Origin: Spongorhabdus nitratireducens
GTDB taxonomy: Bacteria > Pseudomonadota > Gammaproteobacteria > Pseudomonadales > Endozoicomonadaceae
Length of the DNA: 64,000 nt
Direction of reading: 5' to 3'
NCBI GenBank assembly: GCA_947387575.1
Contig: CANDOC010000003.1
Location: 62,001 to 126,000, forward strand
The notes beneath the pieces are model-generated. The model made no database searches. It was not told the origin of the DNA and saw only the letters and a program-made list of their open reading frames with translations. This document shows positions 17,636-26,802 of this stretch, in pieces (the first letter of the stretch is position 1; every line of letters starts with the position of its first letter). The position numbers and the translations under genes are program-made.

Positions 17636-18418
17636 ATGAAAATCAGTTTAATACAAATGGATATCATCCACGGGAACAGACAGGCCAATCTGGAACATTT
17701 GGATACTTTACTCGAAGGGTCTGATGATATTGGCGACATAGTGATTCTGCCGGAACTGTTTATTTCGGGTTACCTGTTTAATGATCCAGAAGAAATTCAA
17801 AATCTGGCAGAACCTTTTAACAACAGCCCGACAATAAACCGCCTGCAAACCCTTGCATCCTTGTATAACTGTTTGTTCATTGCAGGTATTCCCGAAAAAG
17901 ATCAGACTCAATACTTTAACAGTCTCGCTGTTATTGATGCCTCAGGCCTGCTTCACAGTTACCGCAAAATGGCACTATCTCCTGTTGACCAGCGTTATTT
18001 CAGCAGGGGCAACCAGCACACCACATTCAGGTATAAGGGGATCAACTTTGGCCTGGCCATTTGCCTCGATATCTGGTTTCCGGAGATTATCCGTGAGTAT
18101 GTGGAACAGGATGTTGATATTTTGCTGCACCCAGCCAATTTCGGAGGTGAACAAAGCCTTCATATTGCCCGAGCCAGAGCGATAGAGAATGACATGACAG
18201 TTGTCACCTGTAATCGTGTTGGTTCTGAAAAAACCAGAGATATCTCCGGGCAATATCGTGGCCAGAGCCAGGTTGTCAGCCCTTCCGGTGATATCATTGC
18301 CCAATTTGGTGAAAGAGAGCAGATAAAAACCATTTCTCTACCCATTCACCGTCCACAAAAGAAAATGGTCATTGGGGTCGATCTGAAAAATGAAATCAAA
18401 AAATTAATTAAAACCTGA
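17636..18418 (+). CDS. Carbon-nitrogen hydrolase (nitrilase superfamily, omega-amidase-like)
   Basis: 260 residues from ATG 17636 with AAAAGGA nine bases upstream. The catalytic triad of the family is visible: Glu in ILPELF (about residue 40), Lys in YRKMALSP (about 108) and Cys in LAICLDIWFPE (about 143). It cleaves non-peptide C-N bonds in amides or nitriles; the YRKM and ICLDIWFPE blocks are closest to omega-amidase/YafV-type members that hydrolyse 2-oxoglutaramate and similar amides. Placed after the LysR gene on the same strand. The exact substrate is not assignable from sequence alone. Confidence 0.82.
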   Translation: MKISLIQMDIIHGNRQANLEHLDTLLEGSDDIGDIVILPELFISGYLFNDPEEIQNLAEPFNNSPTINRLQTLASLYNCLFIAGIPEKDQTQYFNSLAVIDASGLLHSYRKMALSPVDQRYFSRGNQHTTFRYKGINFGLAICLDIWFPEIIREYVEQDVDILLHPANFGGEQSLHIARARAIENDMTVVTCNRVGSEKTRDISGQYRGQSQVVSPSGDIIAQFGEREQIKTISLPIHRPQKKMVIGVDLKNEIKKLIKT

Positions 18419-18627
18419 TACATCACCTAATGAAATCGTACAGTTAGTTACACCATTTCAGAACCCACAAAATACTTAGAAGTAGTATTTTGATTTAGCT
18501 TTACCTAATAGCCAATCAATTTCTAGCCTAATCACGCCCAAAACCAGTTAGAGAGCAAAGCGCAAGAAAAAAACCCGGGTTACAGCTGGAGGACACCGGT
18601 TATAGCCGGTATCCCCCGAGATTGGAA

Positions 18628-21600
18628 TTATTTGTTGTAGGTCTGAACAACCTTTTGCAGTTCAATCACTTCCGGATCAGGAATATCTTCATCCGGTATC
18701 GCCTTACGCACCTTCTCAGTCAGTTGCTTGGCAAAGACCTGATAGAGAACTCTTGTACTCACCGTCAGCGGAAATTCAATTTTCTCCGGTAGATCAAAGG
18801 TCTCAACCCGGGTTTCACCGGCCTGAATTCGGGTATCTTTGGTAATCTTTTCATACCGCCAGAAGCGTTGCCCGACCGGCATGCCATGACTGTCGCCCCT
18901 TGCCTTGATAAATTTACGGGCATCAGCGGGGACATAACCATCTTTCATTACGCCACTTTCAAACACTGTATTTCCGTTTTTGTCCGTAGCGATAACCTCA
19001 ACCCAGACCTGCCGACGGGCACCACCCGGCATGGCGTGACCGGCATTGTGGTTGGTGATACGGGCATTAAGCTGATTGCCTTCCTTATCGACCTCCAGCA
19101 ACAGCGAACCTTTCAGCATCTCCTTGCTTAGTTTGGCATGTTCAGGATTACGCAGTCCGGCAAAGAAATAGTTGCCCCCGGTAAAGTAATGTACCCGGAC
19201 ATCCTTTTTCATTGGACCATGGTCTGTAGACTGACCGCCTACACGGTTATCAAAATTCACTACATCTGCAGTCATATGACAGTCGACGCAGGTTTTGTGT
19301 TCGGCGGGATTATCCTGATTATTAAAGCGGGACTTCTTCCACTCGCCAAAGTTATCATTAACACTGGCACCCGGCCCCGGCGTAAATTCATTATGACAGG
19401 TCGAACAATACAGTGATGTGTTGTACAGCTCCGGGTTGGAATAGGAAGCCTTGTGATGCTCCGGCGCCGCATTGATCTGACGGTTTGCCAACCACTGGGC
19501 AATGGCGTTGGTAGAATCCTCAAACACATACCCTTCGCGGTCTTTCAGATTCACCGTCATGTCGGCATTACCACCGGCGTTTTCAGCCTTGGTAATACGA
19601 TGACAGAACATACAGCCGGTACCCGGTTCGCTTACAGCTTCACCTTTGGCCAGGGCGTCAAACAAGGATTTGCCTCGCTTCTCACGCATGTCGCCATATA
19701 ACTTCAATGGTCCTGTGTCACCATTGATAATCATCTGCGGGGTATGACAGCCGCGGCAGAACGTACGGTATTCCTCACCCTCAACTTCAGCCGCAAAGTC
19801 CTCATGCTGGCGATAGTAAGGGTTGTCCATGTGCATACCATGGTTGGAGTCGGCCCACTGGTTATAAATCTCGGTATGGCAGGAAGCACAGGAAGCCGAG
19901 TTCAGCCACTCTTCCTTGTGGGTAAATTTCTTTTTGTCATCCAGTCGCAGCCAGGTAGACAGGTAGGGCAGGTTTTCACGCGCCTTCACATATTCGTTCA
20001 GCGCCATCATCATCTTGACGACTTCAACCGGTGGATTTTCAACGTCAACTCTGGCGGCTTCTTTGGACTTGGGATCAGCGCCCATGCCTCCCTGCGTTTT
20101 CTGGATCATATCCACATAGGCACCGACCGGATCGCCAGCAATCATCTTGCGCACATCGCGATGTCCGGTCAGGGCGTTAACAAAGCGGTCTTTCTTGCCG
20201 TCATCCATCAACTGACGGTTAGTGAAGTTAAAGCCGTCAATATGACAGGAGCCACAGCTCATCCAGAAATCACCTGCCATCGGGAACTTCGGGTTATCTG
20301 CTGTATTGCCACTGTAGAACAGGGTTTTGCCCTCCCGCATCCGGGGAGACAGCGGATCTTTGGCAACCATCTTTGCAAAGTCAGCATTTTCAACCTTTGC
20401 CTTGCCAAAAGGTCCCGGTGCACCGGTATCAAACTTCACCAGATTCAGGCTCATGGCATTCTGAACAAACAGATCACTCTCGCTAATCAGCAGACCACGA
20501 GGGTTATTGCCCGGAATATTGCGATAAATCTGGGTCGCCTTGGCTCCACCCTGGTGTTTTTTACGACGATGGCGCTTTTTGTTTTGCTTACCTTCCCGGG
20601 ACAGATCGAACACGATCAGATCTTCAGAACCGGAGGTTGAAACAAACAGTTTTTTGCCGTCATCGGCAAATACCGCATCGTGAGGATTGGAAACAATCCG
20701 GGTTTTATTACCACTTTCAACAATATTGATCTGCCGGAACAGCATCTTCCGCTGCTGGACAAGCTCCTGTTCACTACCGGGCGTCAAGTCAAGCAGGCTT
20801 ACCGCCGGAAAAATAGTGGACTGGAACTGAAAATCATGGCCGAGCGACCACAGTGAGTGCGGCAACCAGGCACGGGTGCCATCGGGTGAAATCGCAATAT
20901 TATCCAGTAACCGCGGCTTTCCCTGGGGTACTGAAAGGGTTTTGTTGGCGGGTGAATCAACCAGCTGAATCACCTTACTGAGTCTGGGAATCGTCTCGCT
21001 GACATCATAAATTGAGACTTCACCGGACAGCATATGTGTCACCAGCAGTCGCTGGTCATCAGTCAGTGCCAGACCACGCGGAGTGTCTGCAGTATCGATC
21101 GTTTTAGTGATCTTGCCATCGACACTGACAACCAGCAGCTTGCGGCCTTCAAAAGCCGTGGCGTAGAACTGTTTGTTTTTGGCATCGTAAATTACACCGA
21201 AAGGCCGGGCAGGAGTTTTTATCCGGGTTACGACATCCAGTGTCTTGCCACTCAGCAATACCAGCTCATCGTTCAGGTAATCCGAAGCCAGCAACCGGCT
21301 CTGATCTGCCGTCAGTGCCAGTCGTCTGATATCCCGGCCGATCACAGCTTCCTTGACCAGCTCACCGGATTTGCGGTCAATAATGCTGACACTGCCGCCA
21401 TCAAAGTTGCTGCTGTAAATCCGGCTTTTATCTGTCGACCATAAAATGGACGTACTTTTCTCTATTGCCTGAACAGGCAGTATCGACAAAAAAGTTAATA
21501 TCGAAAGCAGCGAAAAGCACCGCCTTAAAAAACGACGTTTCATTGATATTTTGACCAGTCTGGATATAAAAACCTGTGGCTTCCGGATGATTGCTGTCAT
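18628..21600 (-). CDS. Exported hexaheme cytochrome c with N-terminal beta-propeller
   Basis: 990 residues, periplasmic. The start at 21600 overlaps the upstream stop (TAATG) with GGAG nearby; an internal ATG at 21543 begins a cleaner Sec signal and is an alternative. Residues about 48-400 carry YVTN/beta-propeller repeats (SVSIIDRKSGELV, EVSIYDVS, IAISPDGTRAWLPHS) with a very basic insertion at 341-349 (KKRHRRKKH). Six CxxCH heme sites follow: 449, 571, 615, 663, 732 and 771. The last 180 residues are beta-rich with no heme. It is the last gene of the Fur-box-preceded Ftr1 set. Likely role: electron carrier or Fe(II) oxidation partner for the permease (inference). Other multiheme propeller proteins are oxidoreductases of N or S compounds, so that option stays open. 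Confidence 0.85.
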   Translation of the reverse strand: MTAIIRKPQVFISRLVKISMKRRFLRRCFSLLSILTFLSILPVQAIEKSTSILWSTDKSRIYSSNFDGGSVSIIDRKSGELVKEAVIGRDIRRLALTADQSRLLASDYLNDELVLLSGKTLDVVTRIKTPARPFGVIYDAKNKQFYATAFEGRKLLVVSVDGKITKTIDTADTPRGLALTDDQRLLVTHMLSGEVSIYDVSETIPRLSKVIQLVDSPANKTLSVPQGKPRLLDNIAISPDGTRAWLPHSLWSLGHDFQFQSTIFPAVSLLDLTPGSEQELVQQRKMLFRQINIVESGNKTRIVSNPHDAVFADDGKKLFVSTSGSEDLIVFDLSREGKQNKKRHRRKKHQGGAKATQIYRNIPGNNPRGLLISESDLFVQNAMSLNLVKFDTGAPGPFGKAKVENADFAKMVAKDPLSPRMREGKTLFYSGNTADNPKFPMAGDFWMSCGSCHIDGFNFTNRQLMDDGKKDRFVNALTGHRDVRKMIAGDPVGAYVDMIQKTQGGMGADPKSKEAARVDVENPPVEVVKMMMALNEYVKARENLPYLSTWLRLDDKKKFTHKEEWLNSASCASCHTEIYNQWADSNHGMHMDNPYYRQHEDFAAEVEGEEYRTFCRGCHTPQMIINGDTGPLKLYGDMREKRGKSLFDALAKGEAVSEPGTGCMFCHRITKAENAGGNADMTVNLKDREGYVFEDSTNAIAQWLANRQINAAPEHHKASYSNPELYNTSLYCSTCHNEFTPGPGASVNDNFGEWKKSRFNNQDNPAEHKTCVDCHMTADVVNFDNRVGGQSTDHGPMKKDVRVHYFTGGNYFFAGLRNPEHAKLSKEMLKGSLLLEVDKEGNQLNARITNHNAGHAMPGGARRQVWVEVIATDKNGNTVFESGVMKDGYVPADARKFIKARGDSHGMPVGQRFWRYEKITKDTRIQAGETRVETFDLPEKIEFPLTVSTRVLYQVFAKQLTEKVRKAIPDEDIPDPEVIELQKVVQTYNK

Positions 21601-23006
21601 TACCCGGACTCCGAAAAACGATAAAGATACAGCGTTCTTTCACCCGGGAAACGCGCCGGAAAAACGGTAATCAGCAGCATATCCTGCTGGGGTGAACCAC
21701 TCAGCCTGAAGCCCCCGGCCTGTCGAACCAGTGCTTTACTGCTGGGGTAATACATATCGAAAATCTGACAGCCTGGCAGCGCTTCCCTCAGCAGACTGAC
21801 TGAATAATTGGTTCCAAGCGTCAGGCCTGTCCTGCCATCATCACCATCAGTACAAGCTGCCCTGTCAAGCCATTGCACGGCTTGCTGCACCGGAGCACTC
21901 GATACTGTCAGTGAAGCCTGGGAGAAAAACAAAACAGCACCGATTGCGATACTCAGCGCGCAGCTCAATCGGTATACGATAACTGACAAACAAAGCATCT
22001 GGGATACCAGTAATGGCAACCACAGCAGCATAACCGGCGCAAAATGTCGCATATTATCCGGATTTTGCGCCAGCAAGATCCACCCGAGATAAAGAGTAAT
22101 AACAACTGCGAGAGGACGCTGACTGCTTTGTTTCAATCCCCATAACAGTGACGCAGCCAACAGACACAGCACGGACCAGCAGTACACATCTGTCAGCCGT
22201 TCCAGCCACTCCTGCCAGTTCGGGCGCTGGCCTTCGAAGGTGTTACCCCAGATCTGGAAGTGCCCCTGGGTAAAGCGCAGACCTTCTTCAAAAAAAGCCA
22301 GTCCGTCACGACTCAGCAGAAACAACATAACCGGTATGCCAACCAGCACCACACCCGATGCGCCACGAAGCCAGACAGAGAGAAATTGCTGTTTATACAG
22401 CAGCGGTATAATCGCAATCAGTCCCGCCGCCAGAGGGAAGTACGATGGCCGGGATGCCAACATCAAGCCACAGCATATGCCTGCTGTCAGGAATTGCCGG
22501 CGCCAGGTTAACAGTAACGCTAAAGCAGCAAACAGCAGGCCGGTCGCATCTGACAAACCACTGAGAGCCAGCGCGGCCAGCAATGGTTGCAGTGCGCATA
22601 ACAGCATCAGAACAATGGTGGCCAGTGGCGACCTGTAGCTCTCGGGACTCACTTCACGCAACAGCAGCAACAGTATCCAGGGCAACACAACCGCTGATAA
22701 CAGACTGGTCAAAATGACAGCTGTATCTGCAGCAAAACCAAGACTGATAACACCGGCCAGTGCAACAAATACCGGATATCCCGGAAAGTGCGGCCGCAGC
22801 TCCAGTACTGAGAACCGTTCTACGCCTCTGGAGAAGAACAGCGCATCATCACTACTCAGTTGCAGTGGATACTGAAACAGCCATACAACCCAGACCAGCC
22901 AGATAATGCCTGCAACAGCAATCGAGGCAGACACCAACAAACGCTGCCTGTCCGGGAAACCCGGAAAACAGTTGATCAGGCCTGCTAATGGCTGCTGTTC
23001 TGGCAT
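21600..23006 (-). CDS. GT-C-type integral membrane glycosyltransferase-like protein
   Basis: 468 residues with about 11-12 membrane segments and a soluble C-terminal tail from about 390. The first periplasmic loop has the GT-C pattern: an acidic pair (SSDDALFFSRGVERF, about residue 51) followed by RPHFPGYPVFVAL, as in ArnT/PMT-like enzymes that use polyprenyl-phosphate sugars. A donor or acceptor cannot be named. It sits between the small exported protein and the hexaheme cytochrome with short gaps (15 bases and a TAATG overlap), so it belongs to the same transcript. It may glycosylate one of the exported partners (inference). Confidence 0.75.
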   Translation of the reverse strand: MPEQQPLAGLINCFPGFPDRQRLLVSASIAVAGIIWLVWVVWLFQYPLQLSSDDALFFSRGVERFSVLELRPHFPGYPVFVALAGVISLGFAADTAVILTSLLSAVVLPWILLLLLREVSPESYRSPLATIVLMLLCALQPLLAALALSGLSDATGLLFAALALLLTWRRQFLTAGICCGLMLASRPSYFPLAAGLIAIIPLLYKQQFLSVWLRGASGVVLVGIPVMLFLLSRDGLAFFEEGLRFTQGHFQIWGNTFEGQRPNWQEWLERLTDVYCWSVLCLLAASLLWGLKQSSQRPLAVVITLYLGWILLAQNPDNMRHFAPVMLLWLPLLVSQMLCLSVIVYRLSCALSIAIGAVLFFSQASLTVSSAPVQQAVQWLDRAACTDGDDGRTGLTLGTNYSVSLLREALPGCQIFDMYYPSSKALVRQAGGFRLSGSPQQDMLLITVFPARFPGERTLYLYRFSESG

Positions 23007-23021
23007 TTCAGTTAGTTCACC

Positions 23022-23600
23022 CTACAGGCTGAAAGCCTGCAGCGCTTTAATAAGCTGCTGATGAGCATTCGCCAGCGCTTCAGGATTTGCCGGTTCGGCA
23101 CCCACACCAAATACGCCCGGGTTACCAATTGCTTTCAATGCAATCTGAATAGCCTGCTCCGCCTGCTGACGGGCTTCTGCTTCCATCTGCGGCGTCAGCA
23201 GATCCAGAAACAGCTTGCTTTTAACTACCAGAACCTTGGCCACTTGATAGTCATTAACATTTTGCTCCGCACCTTTCAGACGACGGTCAATCTCGGCAAA
23301 GTAAGCCTGATTGAGTACGTGATTAACCTGTTTGGCATCTTTGGCCTTCAACGCATTTTTCATCGGCGTATCGAGGTCAATGCCATACTCGGTTTTGAAG
23401 TACAGGATCTCTTTGGCAACTTTCTCATAGGCGGCTGTTGCCGCCTCAAAATCACCACTGTCAGCTGCTTTCAGTAATGCTTCACGACCATCAATCAGCG
23501 GCTCTTTGCCTGCTGCAGAATAGGTGTAGGCCTGACTATTCAGACTTAACACCAGCAGCATTGCCGATATAAAGGTCCAGAACACAGGATTTCTTTTCAA
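23022..23600 (-). CDS. Small exported helical protein of the Ftr1 locus
   Basis: 192 residues with a Sec signal (MKRNPVFWTFISAMLLVLSL, cleaved after QAYT or nearby). The mature part is all helix: LLKAADSGDFEAATAAYEKV, then ALKAKDAKQVNHVLNQAYFAEIDRRL, then KVLVVKSKLFLDLLTP, then EQAIQIALKAI. That spacing suggests a four-helix bundle like the periplasmic helical domains fused to, or encoded beside, some Ftr1 permeases. No lipobox, no cysteine. A role in handing iron or electrons to the permease is only inferred from position between the FAD protein and the GT-C gene. Confidence 0.7.
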   Translation of the reverse strand: MKRNPVFWTFISAMLLVLSLNSQAYTYSAAGKEPLIDGREALLKAADSGDFEAATAAYEKVAKEILYFKTEYGIDLDTPMKNALKAKDAKQVNHVLNQAYFAEIDRRLKGAEQNVNDYQVAKVLVVKSKLFLDLLTPQMEAEARQQAEQAIQIALKAIGNPGVFGVGAEPANPEALANAHQQLIKALQAFSL

Positions 23601-23635
23601 CGTACTTCCCCTGTTTTTCTCTTTCAGCCAATAAC

Positions 23636-25060
23636 TCAGGCAACACTCTGCACTTCAATCACCGTATTCTCATTGCGGTAATCAAAGATCTCGCGTCGTC
23701 TGTCAGTGCCTTCAATAATTGAACGTGCCGCCATCTGGCCCATTTCCATCGCCGTATCAGTAAAGATGTAACGGAAAGAGCCCTGTCGGCCGGACATTAC
23801 CAGATTGTCGAATTTGCACAGGTGGGTAATCGCTTTCTCTCGCTTGTCCTGATAATCGATATCCATCAGTGGATAAGCGTGCTCGGTGAAAGCGGTAAAG
23901 TATTCACCGGTGGACAGTTTTCGATCAACACCCAGGGTTTCCAGATCATCAAGCACCCGCTCTCGCAGCTGATCTCCGTGCATACTCCAGACTTCATCAC
24001 CTTTATCACAGGGAATCTCGACCATCACCGAAGTACGACCTTCCGGGGCCATATAGGGCGAGCGGCGACGAGGTTCCTGCAATCGGGTTCCGAGAATCTC
24101 CGGGTCAGACAGATACTGCCAGGTATTGTCAGAAATATTCTCGGTTTCCATCGGCATATTGAAGAAACGCAGGGAGCGGAACTCCAGCCCGCTGTCAAAA
24201 TCAGTCATACGACACATATCTGACAGGGGAATCGTAGAGATCACATAGTCAGCATCCAACTGCTGCACTTCGCCATCATTTTCACTGAAGCCGATGCTAC
24301 TGATACGATTCTCTGTGGTCTGCATATCCACAACATTGCTGTTCAGCCGAATATCGACACCTTTCTTTTCCAGCTCTTCGCCCAGTCGGGTATAAAGGTG
24401 ACCAAAGCCCAGTTTCGGATAGCGATACTTGCGGGCATAGGTGCGTGGTGTGTCCTTTTTCTGCGGCAGCAGGCGACGGGCAACATCCTTCAGGTCAAGC
24501 AAGCTGATACGCTGGGAAGCCCAGTCAGCAGAAAGTTTGGCTGGTGAAATGCCCCACAATTTTCCGGTATAGCCTTCAAAGAAGTTGCGGTACAGAGTTT
24601 TGCCAAAACGGCTTTCAATCCATTCTGCAAAGCTGGAATCACGGCGATTTTGTGGACGTTTTTTAAACGGCAGCATGACAAGATCAACAGCTGCACCGAA
24701 TAGCAGAGAAAACGGTGCATTCTTCAACAAGTCACCAATAGCCAGCGGATATTGATAGATGCGCCCCTTGAACCGGATCACACTTTTACGCTCGGCATAA
24801 AGCAGATCTTCTGCCATCAGTTCGTCAACAAACTTCAGCAGTTCCGGATTCTTGGTAATAAACCGGTGGCCGCCATAATCGAAACGATAGTCACCATGCT
24901 TGCCGGCAAATTTCAGGGTGGCGCACATGCCACCCACTTTGCTGTCACGATCCAGAATCGTCACCCGGTAACCGGCTTCAACCAGCTCCCAGGCCGCCAT
25001 TAATCCGGCCGGGCCACCGCCCAGTACCGCTACATGCTTTTGTTCAGCAGCCTGACTCAT
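23636..25060 (-). CDS. FAD-dependent oxidoreductase (protoporphyrinogen-oxidase/UDP-galactopyranose-mutase-like)
   Basis: 474 residues. Dinucleotide motif GGGPAGLMAAWELVEAGY at 14-31, then DRDSKVGGMCATL and the DYGGHRFI block at about 62-70, which are typical of COG1232 flavoproteins (PPOX-like, UDP-galactopyranose-mutase-like). The C-terminus has the FAD-closing FDNLVMSGRQGSFRYIFTDTAME. Cytoplasmic: no signal. Its start overlaps the ftr1 stop by ATGA. In sugar clusters such proteins act on nucleotide sugars or polyprenyl sugars; beside Ftr1 it could be a reductase. The GT-C neighbour supports the sugar option, the operon supports the redox option, and I cannot decide between them. Confidence 0.78.
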   Translation of the reverse strand: MSQAAEQKHVAVLGGGPAGLMAAWELVEAGYRVTILDRDSKVGGMCATLKFAGKHGDYRFDYGGHRFITKNPELLKFVDELMAEDLLYAERKSVIRFKGRIYQYPLAIGDLLKNAPFSLLFGAAVDLVMLPFKKRPQNRRDSSFAEWIESRFGKTLYRNFFEGYTGKLWGISPAKLSADWASQRISLLDLKDVARRLLPQKKDTPRTYARKYRYPKLGFGHLYTRLGEELEKKGVDIRLNSNVVDMQTTENRISSIGFSENDGEVQQLDADYVISTIPLSDMCRMTDFDSGLEFRSLRFFNMPMETENISDNTWQYLSDPEILGTRLQEPRRRSPYMAPEGRTSVMVEIPCDKGDEVWSMHGDQLRERVLDDLETLGVDRKLSTGEYFTAFTEHAYPLMDIDYQDKREKAITHLCKFDNLVMSGRQGSFRYIFTDTAMEMGQMAARSIIEGTDRRREIFDYRNENTVIEVQSVA

Positions 25061-25872
25061 GACGGACGGTAACTCCTGTTCCAGAAACGGATAAATACAG
25101 CAAGATAGGCTGCCCAGATGAGCAGTGGCAGCAAATTCGGAGAAGAGTTATAGCCAAACAGGGCGCGCAGGAAAGTACCAAAAGTACCGCGGTCATCAAG
25201 AATATGGGAAATATCAAATACAGCGGTTTTAATCACCGGCAACATCTCTGCTGCCTGCAGCATATTGATAGACGAAGACAGCAGGCCGGCGGCAATAATA
25301 ATGATCAGCAGACTGGTCCAGCGGAAGAACGGCTGCAGAGACACCTGACGGGTACTCTTTAACAACATCCAAACCAGTACCACTGAAGCCAGCAGGCCCA
25401 GTAGTCCGCCCATCAGCCCACTTTCCAGCGTTACTCCCTGACCGGAGTACATCAGCGCCGAGAAAAACAGAATGGTCTCAAAGCCTTCCCGCAGCACTGC
25501 CAGAAACGAGAGAAAAACCAGTCCGAACAAATTACCGGTGGTGACATACTGGGCAATATTCTCCTTCATTGCCCCGACCTGGGCTTTGGCCTGCCCTTGC
25601 ATCCAGATGGCCATATAACTCAGTACTGCAGTCGCAAACAGCAGAATCCCCGCCATCAGCAGATTACGGTAATGCTCACTGGAGAACTGATCGACCAGCA
25701 CCTGGAAGATAAAAGCGATAACCAGAGACAGCACCAGACCGGCACCAACTCCCAAGTAAATATATTTATTGTGTCGTGAGGCATTCAATCTGGCGAGATA
25801 CGACAGAGCTATACCGACCAGCAGAAAGGCCTCGAGCCCTTCGCGGAAGGTAATCAGAAAACTCGCAAACAT
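25057..25872 (-). CDS. Ftr1-family iron permease
   Basis: 271-residue inner-membrane permease for oxidised iron, of the EfeU/Ftr1 type. Seven membrane segments are visible. The two RExxE iron-binding motifs are intact: REGLE at 10-14 and REGFE at 128-132. Unlike many bacterial Ftr1 proteins it has no fused periplasmic or cytochrome domain, so its oxidase partner should be separate; the membrane cytochrome b before it and the hexaheme cytochrome after it are candidates. Neither EfeO nor EfeB nor a multicopper oxidase lies nearby. It starts 47 bases after the cytochrome b gene and overlaps the FAD gene. Confidence 0.93.
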   Translation of the reverse strand: MFASFLITFREGLEAFLLVGIALSYLARLNASRHNKYIYLGVGAGLVLSLVIAFIFQVLVDQFSSEHYRNLLMAGILLFATAVLSYMAIWMQGQAKAQVGAMKENIAQYVTTGNLFGLVFLSFLAVLREGFETILFFSALMYSGQGVTLESGLMGGLLGLLASVVLVWMLLKSTRQVSLQPFFRWTSLLIIIIAAGLLSSSINMLQAAEMLPVIKTAVFDISHILDDRGTFGTFLRALFGYNSSPNLLPLLIWAAYLAVFIRFWNRSYRPS

Positions 25873-25919
25873 CTGTGTTTTCCTGAACGAAATCTAGTTG
25901 GGTAGCTGACAGGAGTCTG

Positions 25920-26405
25920 TCAGCTATGACGACGAAAAACCTTAAGCACTGTCCAGCGCATTGCATGGCGAAACACCAGAGGCACCAGCAGAACCGAGCT
26001 ATAAAAATGCAGATCCTGCATCAGTTCTCCCAGCCAGTTACCCGGGTTGCCCCAGAACAGTAGATAAATGCCGCTGAGGGTACAGATAATCAGCAGCCAT
26101 TCAATCCATTTTCCGGTTGCACGTAAAAAAGGTTTGTTTGAGAGGGTAATAAGTGAGCGGTGAGATGCCCAGAAAGGACCAACCAAAAGGGGGAAAGCTG
26201 TCAGTCCGGCAACCAGATGTGCCAGCAGCATGATACGTTCGACCTGCCAGCCAATCTCAACCCAGTCCCAGATCACGATCCCGCTGATAAACATCAGGTA
26301 GAGCGTGGCTTCGGCATATTTATGACGGTATGCCAGACGTTGCCAGAAACGGCCTGAAATAACAAACGAGCCTGAGGAAGGCGCCTGATATGTAGAACTG
26401 GACAT
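25920..26405 (-). CDS. Membrane cytochrome b (diheme b-type, four-helix)
   Basis: 161 residues from ATG 26405 (GGGAAAAGAG just upstream); a longer in-frame start adds 21 residues without a ribosome site. Four membrane segments with histidines at positions suited to heme ligands: H28 ahead of helix 1, H63 in helix 2 (LLAHLVAG), H133 and H147 in helix 4 (DLHFYSSVLLVPLVFRH). This resembles cytochrome b561/Ni-Fe-hydrogenase cytochrome b proteins that exchange electrons between quinone and a periplasmic partner. Next to ftr1 and a periplasmic hexaheme protein, it would connect iron oxidation to the quinone pool (inference). The MITE-like element lies upstream. Confidence 0.75.
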   Translation of the reverse strand: MSSSTYQAPSSGSFVISGRFWQRLAYRHKYAEATLYLMFISGIVIWDWVEIGWQVERIMLLAHLVAGLTAFPLLVGPFWASHRSLITLSNKPFLRATGKWIEWLLIICTLSGIYLLFWGNPGNWLGELMQDLHFYSSVLLVPLVFRHAMRWTVLKVFRRHS

Positions 26406-26467
26406 CTCTTTTCCCTGCCCGACCAACCTGTCGGGTGATGCTGAAAACGACCAATTTTGAAACGACA

Positions 26468-26503
26468 AAAGGTGTTGACGCCCGGAGTAGCGCCAACACC
26501 TTT
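26468..26503. other. Hairpin upstream of the cytochrome b gene
   Basis: Perfect 10-bp stem (26468-26477 with 26494-26503) plus three more pairs inside after one mismatch. No good T run on either side, so it may be a regulatory or processing hairpin in the operon mRNA rather than a terminator. Confidence 0.45.
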
Positions 26504-26515
26504 GAAATGCCTGAT

Positions 26516-26781
26516 TAGGGACTGTTGAGGTCTTATCGTGTTCTCAGTGGTTCGTAAAGGGAGATTCCGCAAGGCGAACTGTTGCAGCATGTAGTGACTC
26601 TACATCAAGACAGTTCAACGAAGTCGGAAGCCCCCTTTACGAACCACCCGAAGGGCTAAAGCCAGCGCTTCCATGCTGTCGTTGCAGCAGCTTGAAATAC
26701 CTCGGTATTCCCACGCTACTGCGCCTCGGCACGAAAACGCTGGCTTTAGCTGAGATCACGATAAGACCTCAACAGCCCCTA
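26516..26781. mobile_element. MITE-like element with terminal inverted repeats and two internal hairpins
   Basis: 266-bp non-coding unit. The ends, each starting with TA, are inverted copies of each other over 32 bases with two mismatches (26516-26547 and 26750-26781). Inside are two more inverted repeats: 15 bp perfect (26547-26561 with 26633-26647, itself enclosing smaller hairpins) and 13 bp perfect (26655-26667 with 26738-26750). Folded, it makes a three-way junction with two long arms. TA at both edges fits IS630/Tc1-mariner-type target duplication. No transposase frame is present. It lies between the first and second genes of the Ftr1 set, so it would be transcribed with them. Confidence 0.75.
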
Positions 26782-26802
26782 GGCTAAGCGTCAGATTGCG
26801 TG

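Noticed and set aside
18549-18625. Terminator for the hexaheme gene
   Set aside because: Two short inverted repeats and a T run exist but are offset by about 17 bases, so no single convincing hairpin-plus-T structure could be drawn.
19744-20640. Plus-strand frame opposite the hexaheme cytochrome gene
   Set aside because: Opposite strand carries six CxxCH motifs and a signal peptide, which decide the coding strand.
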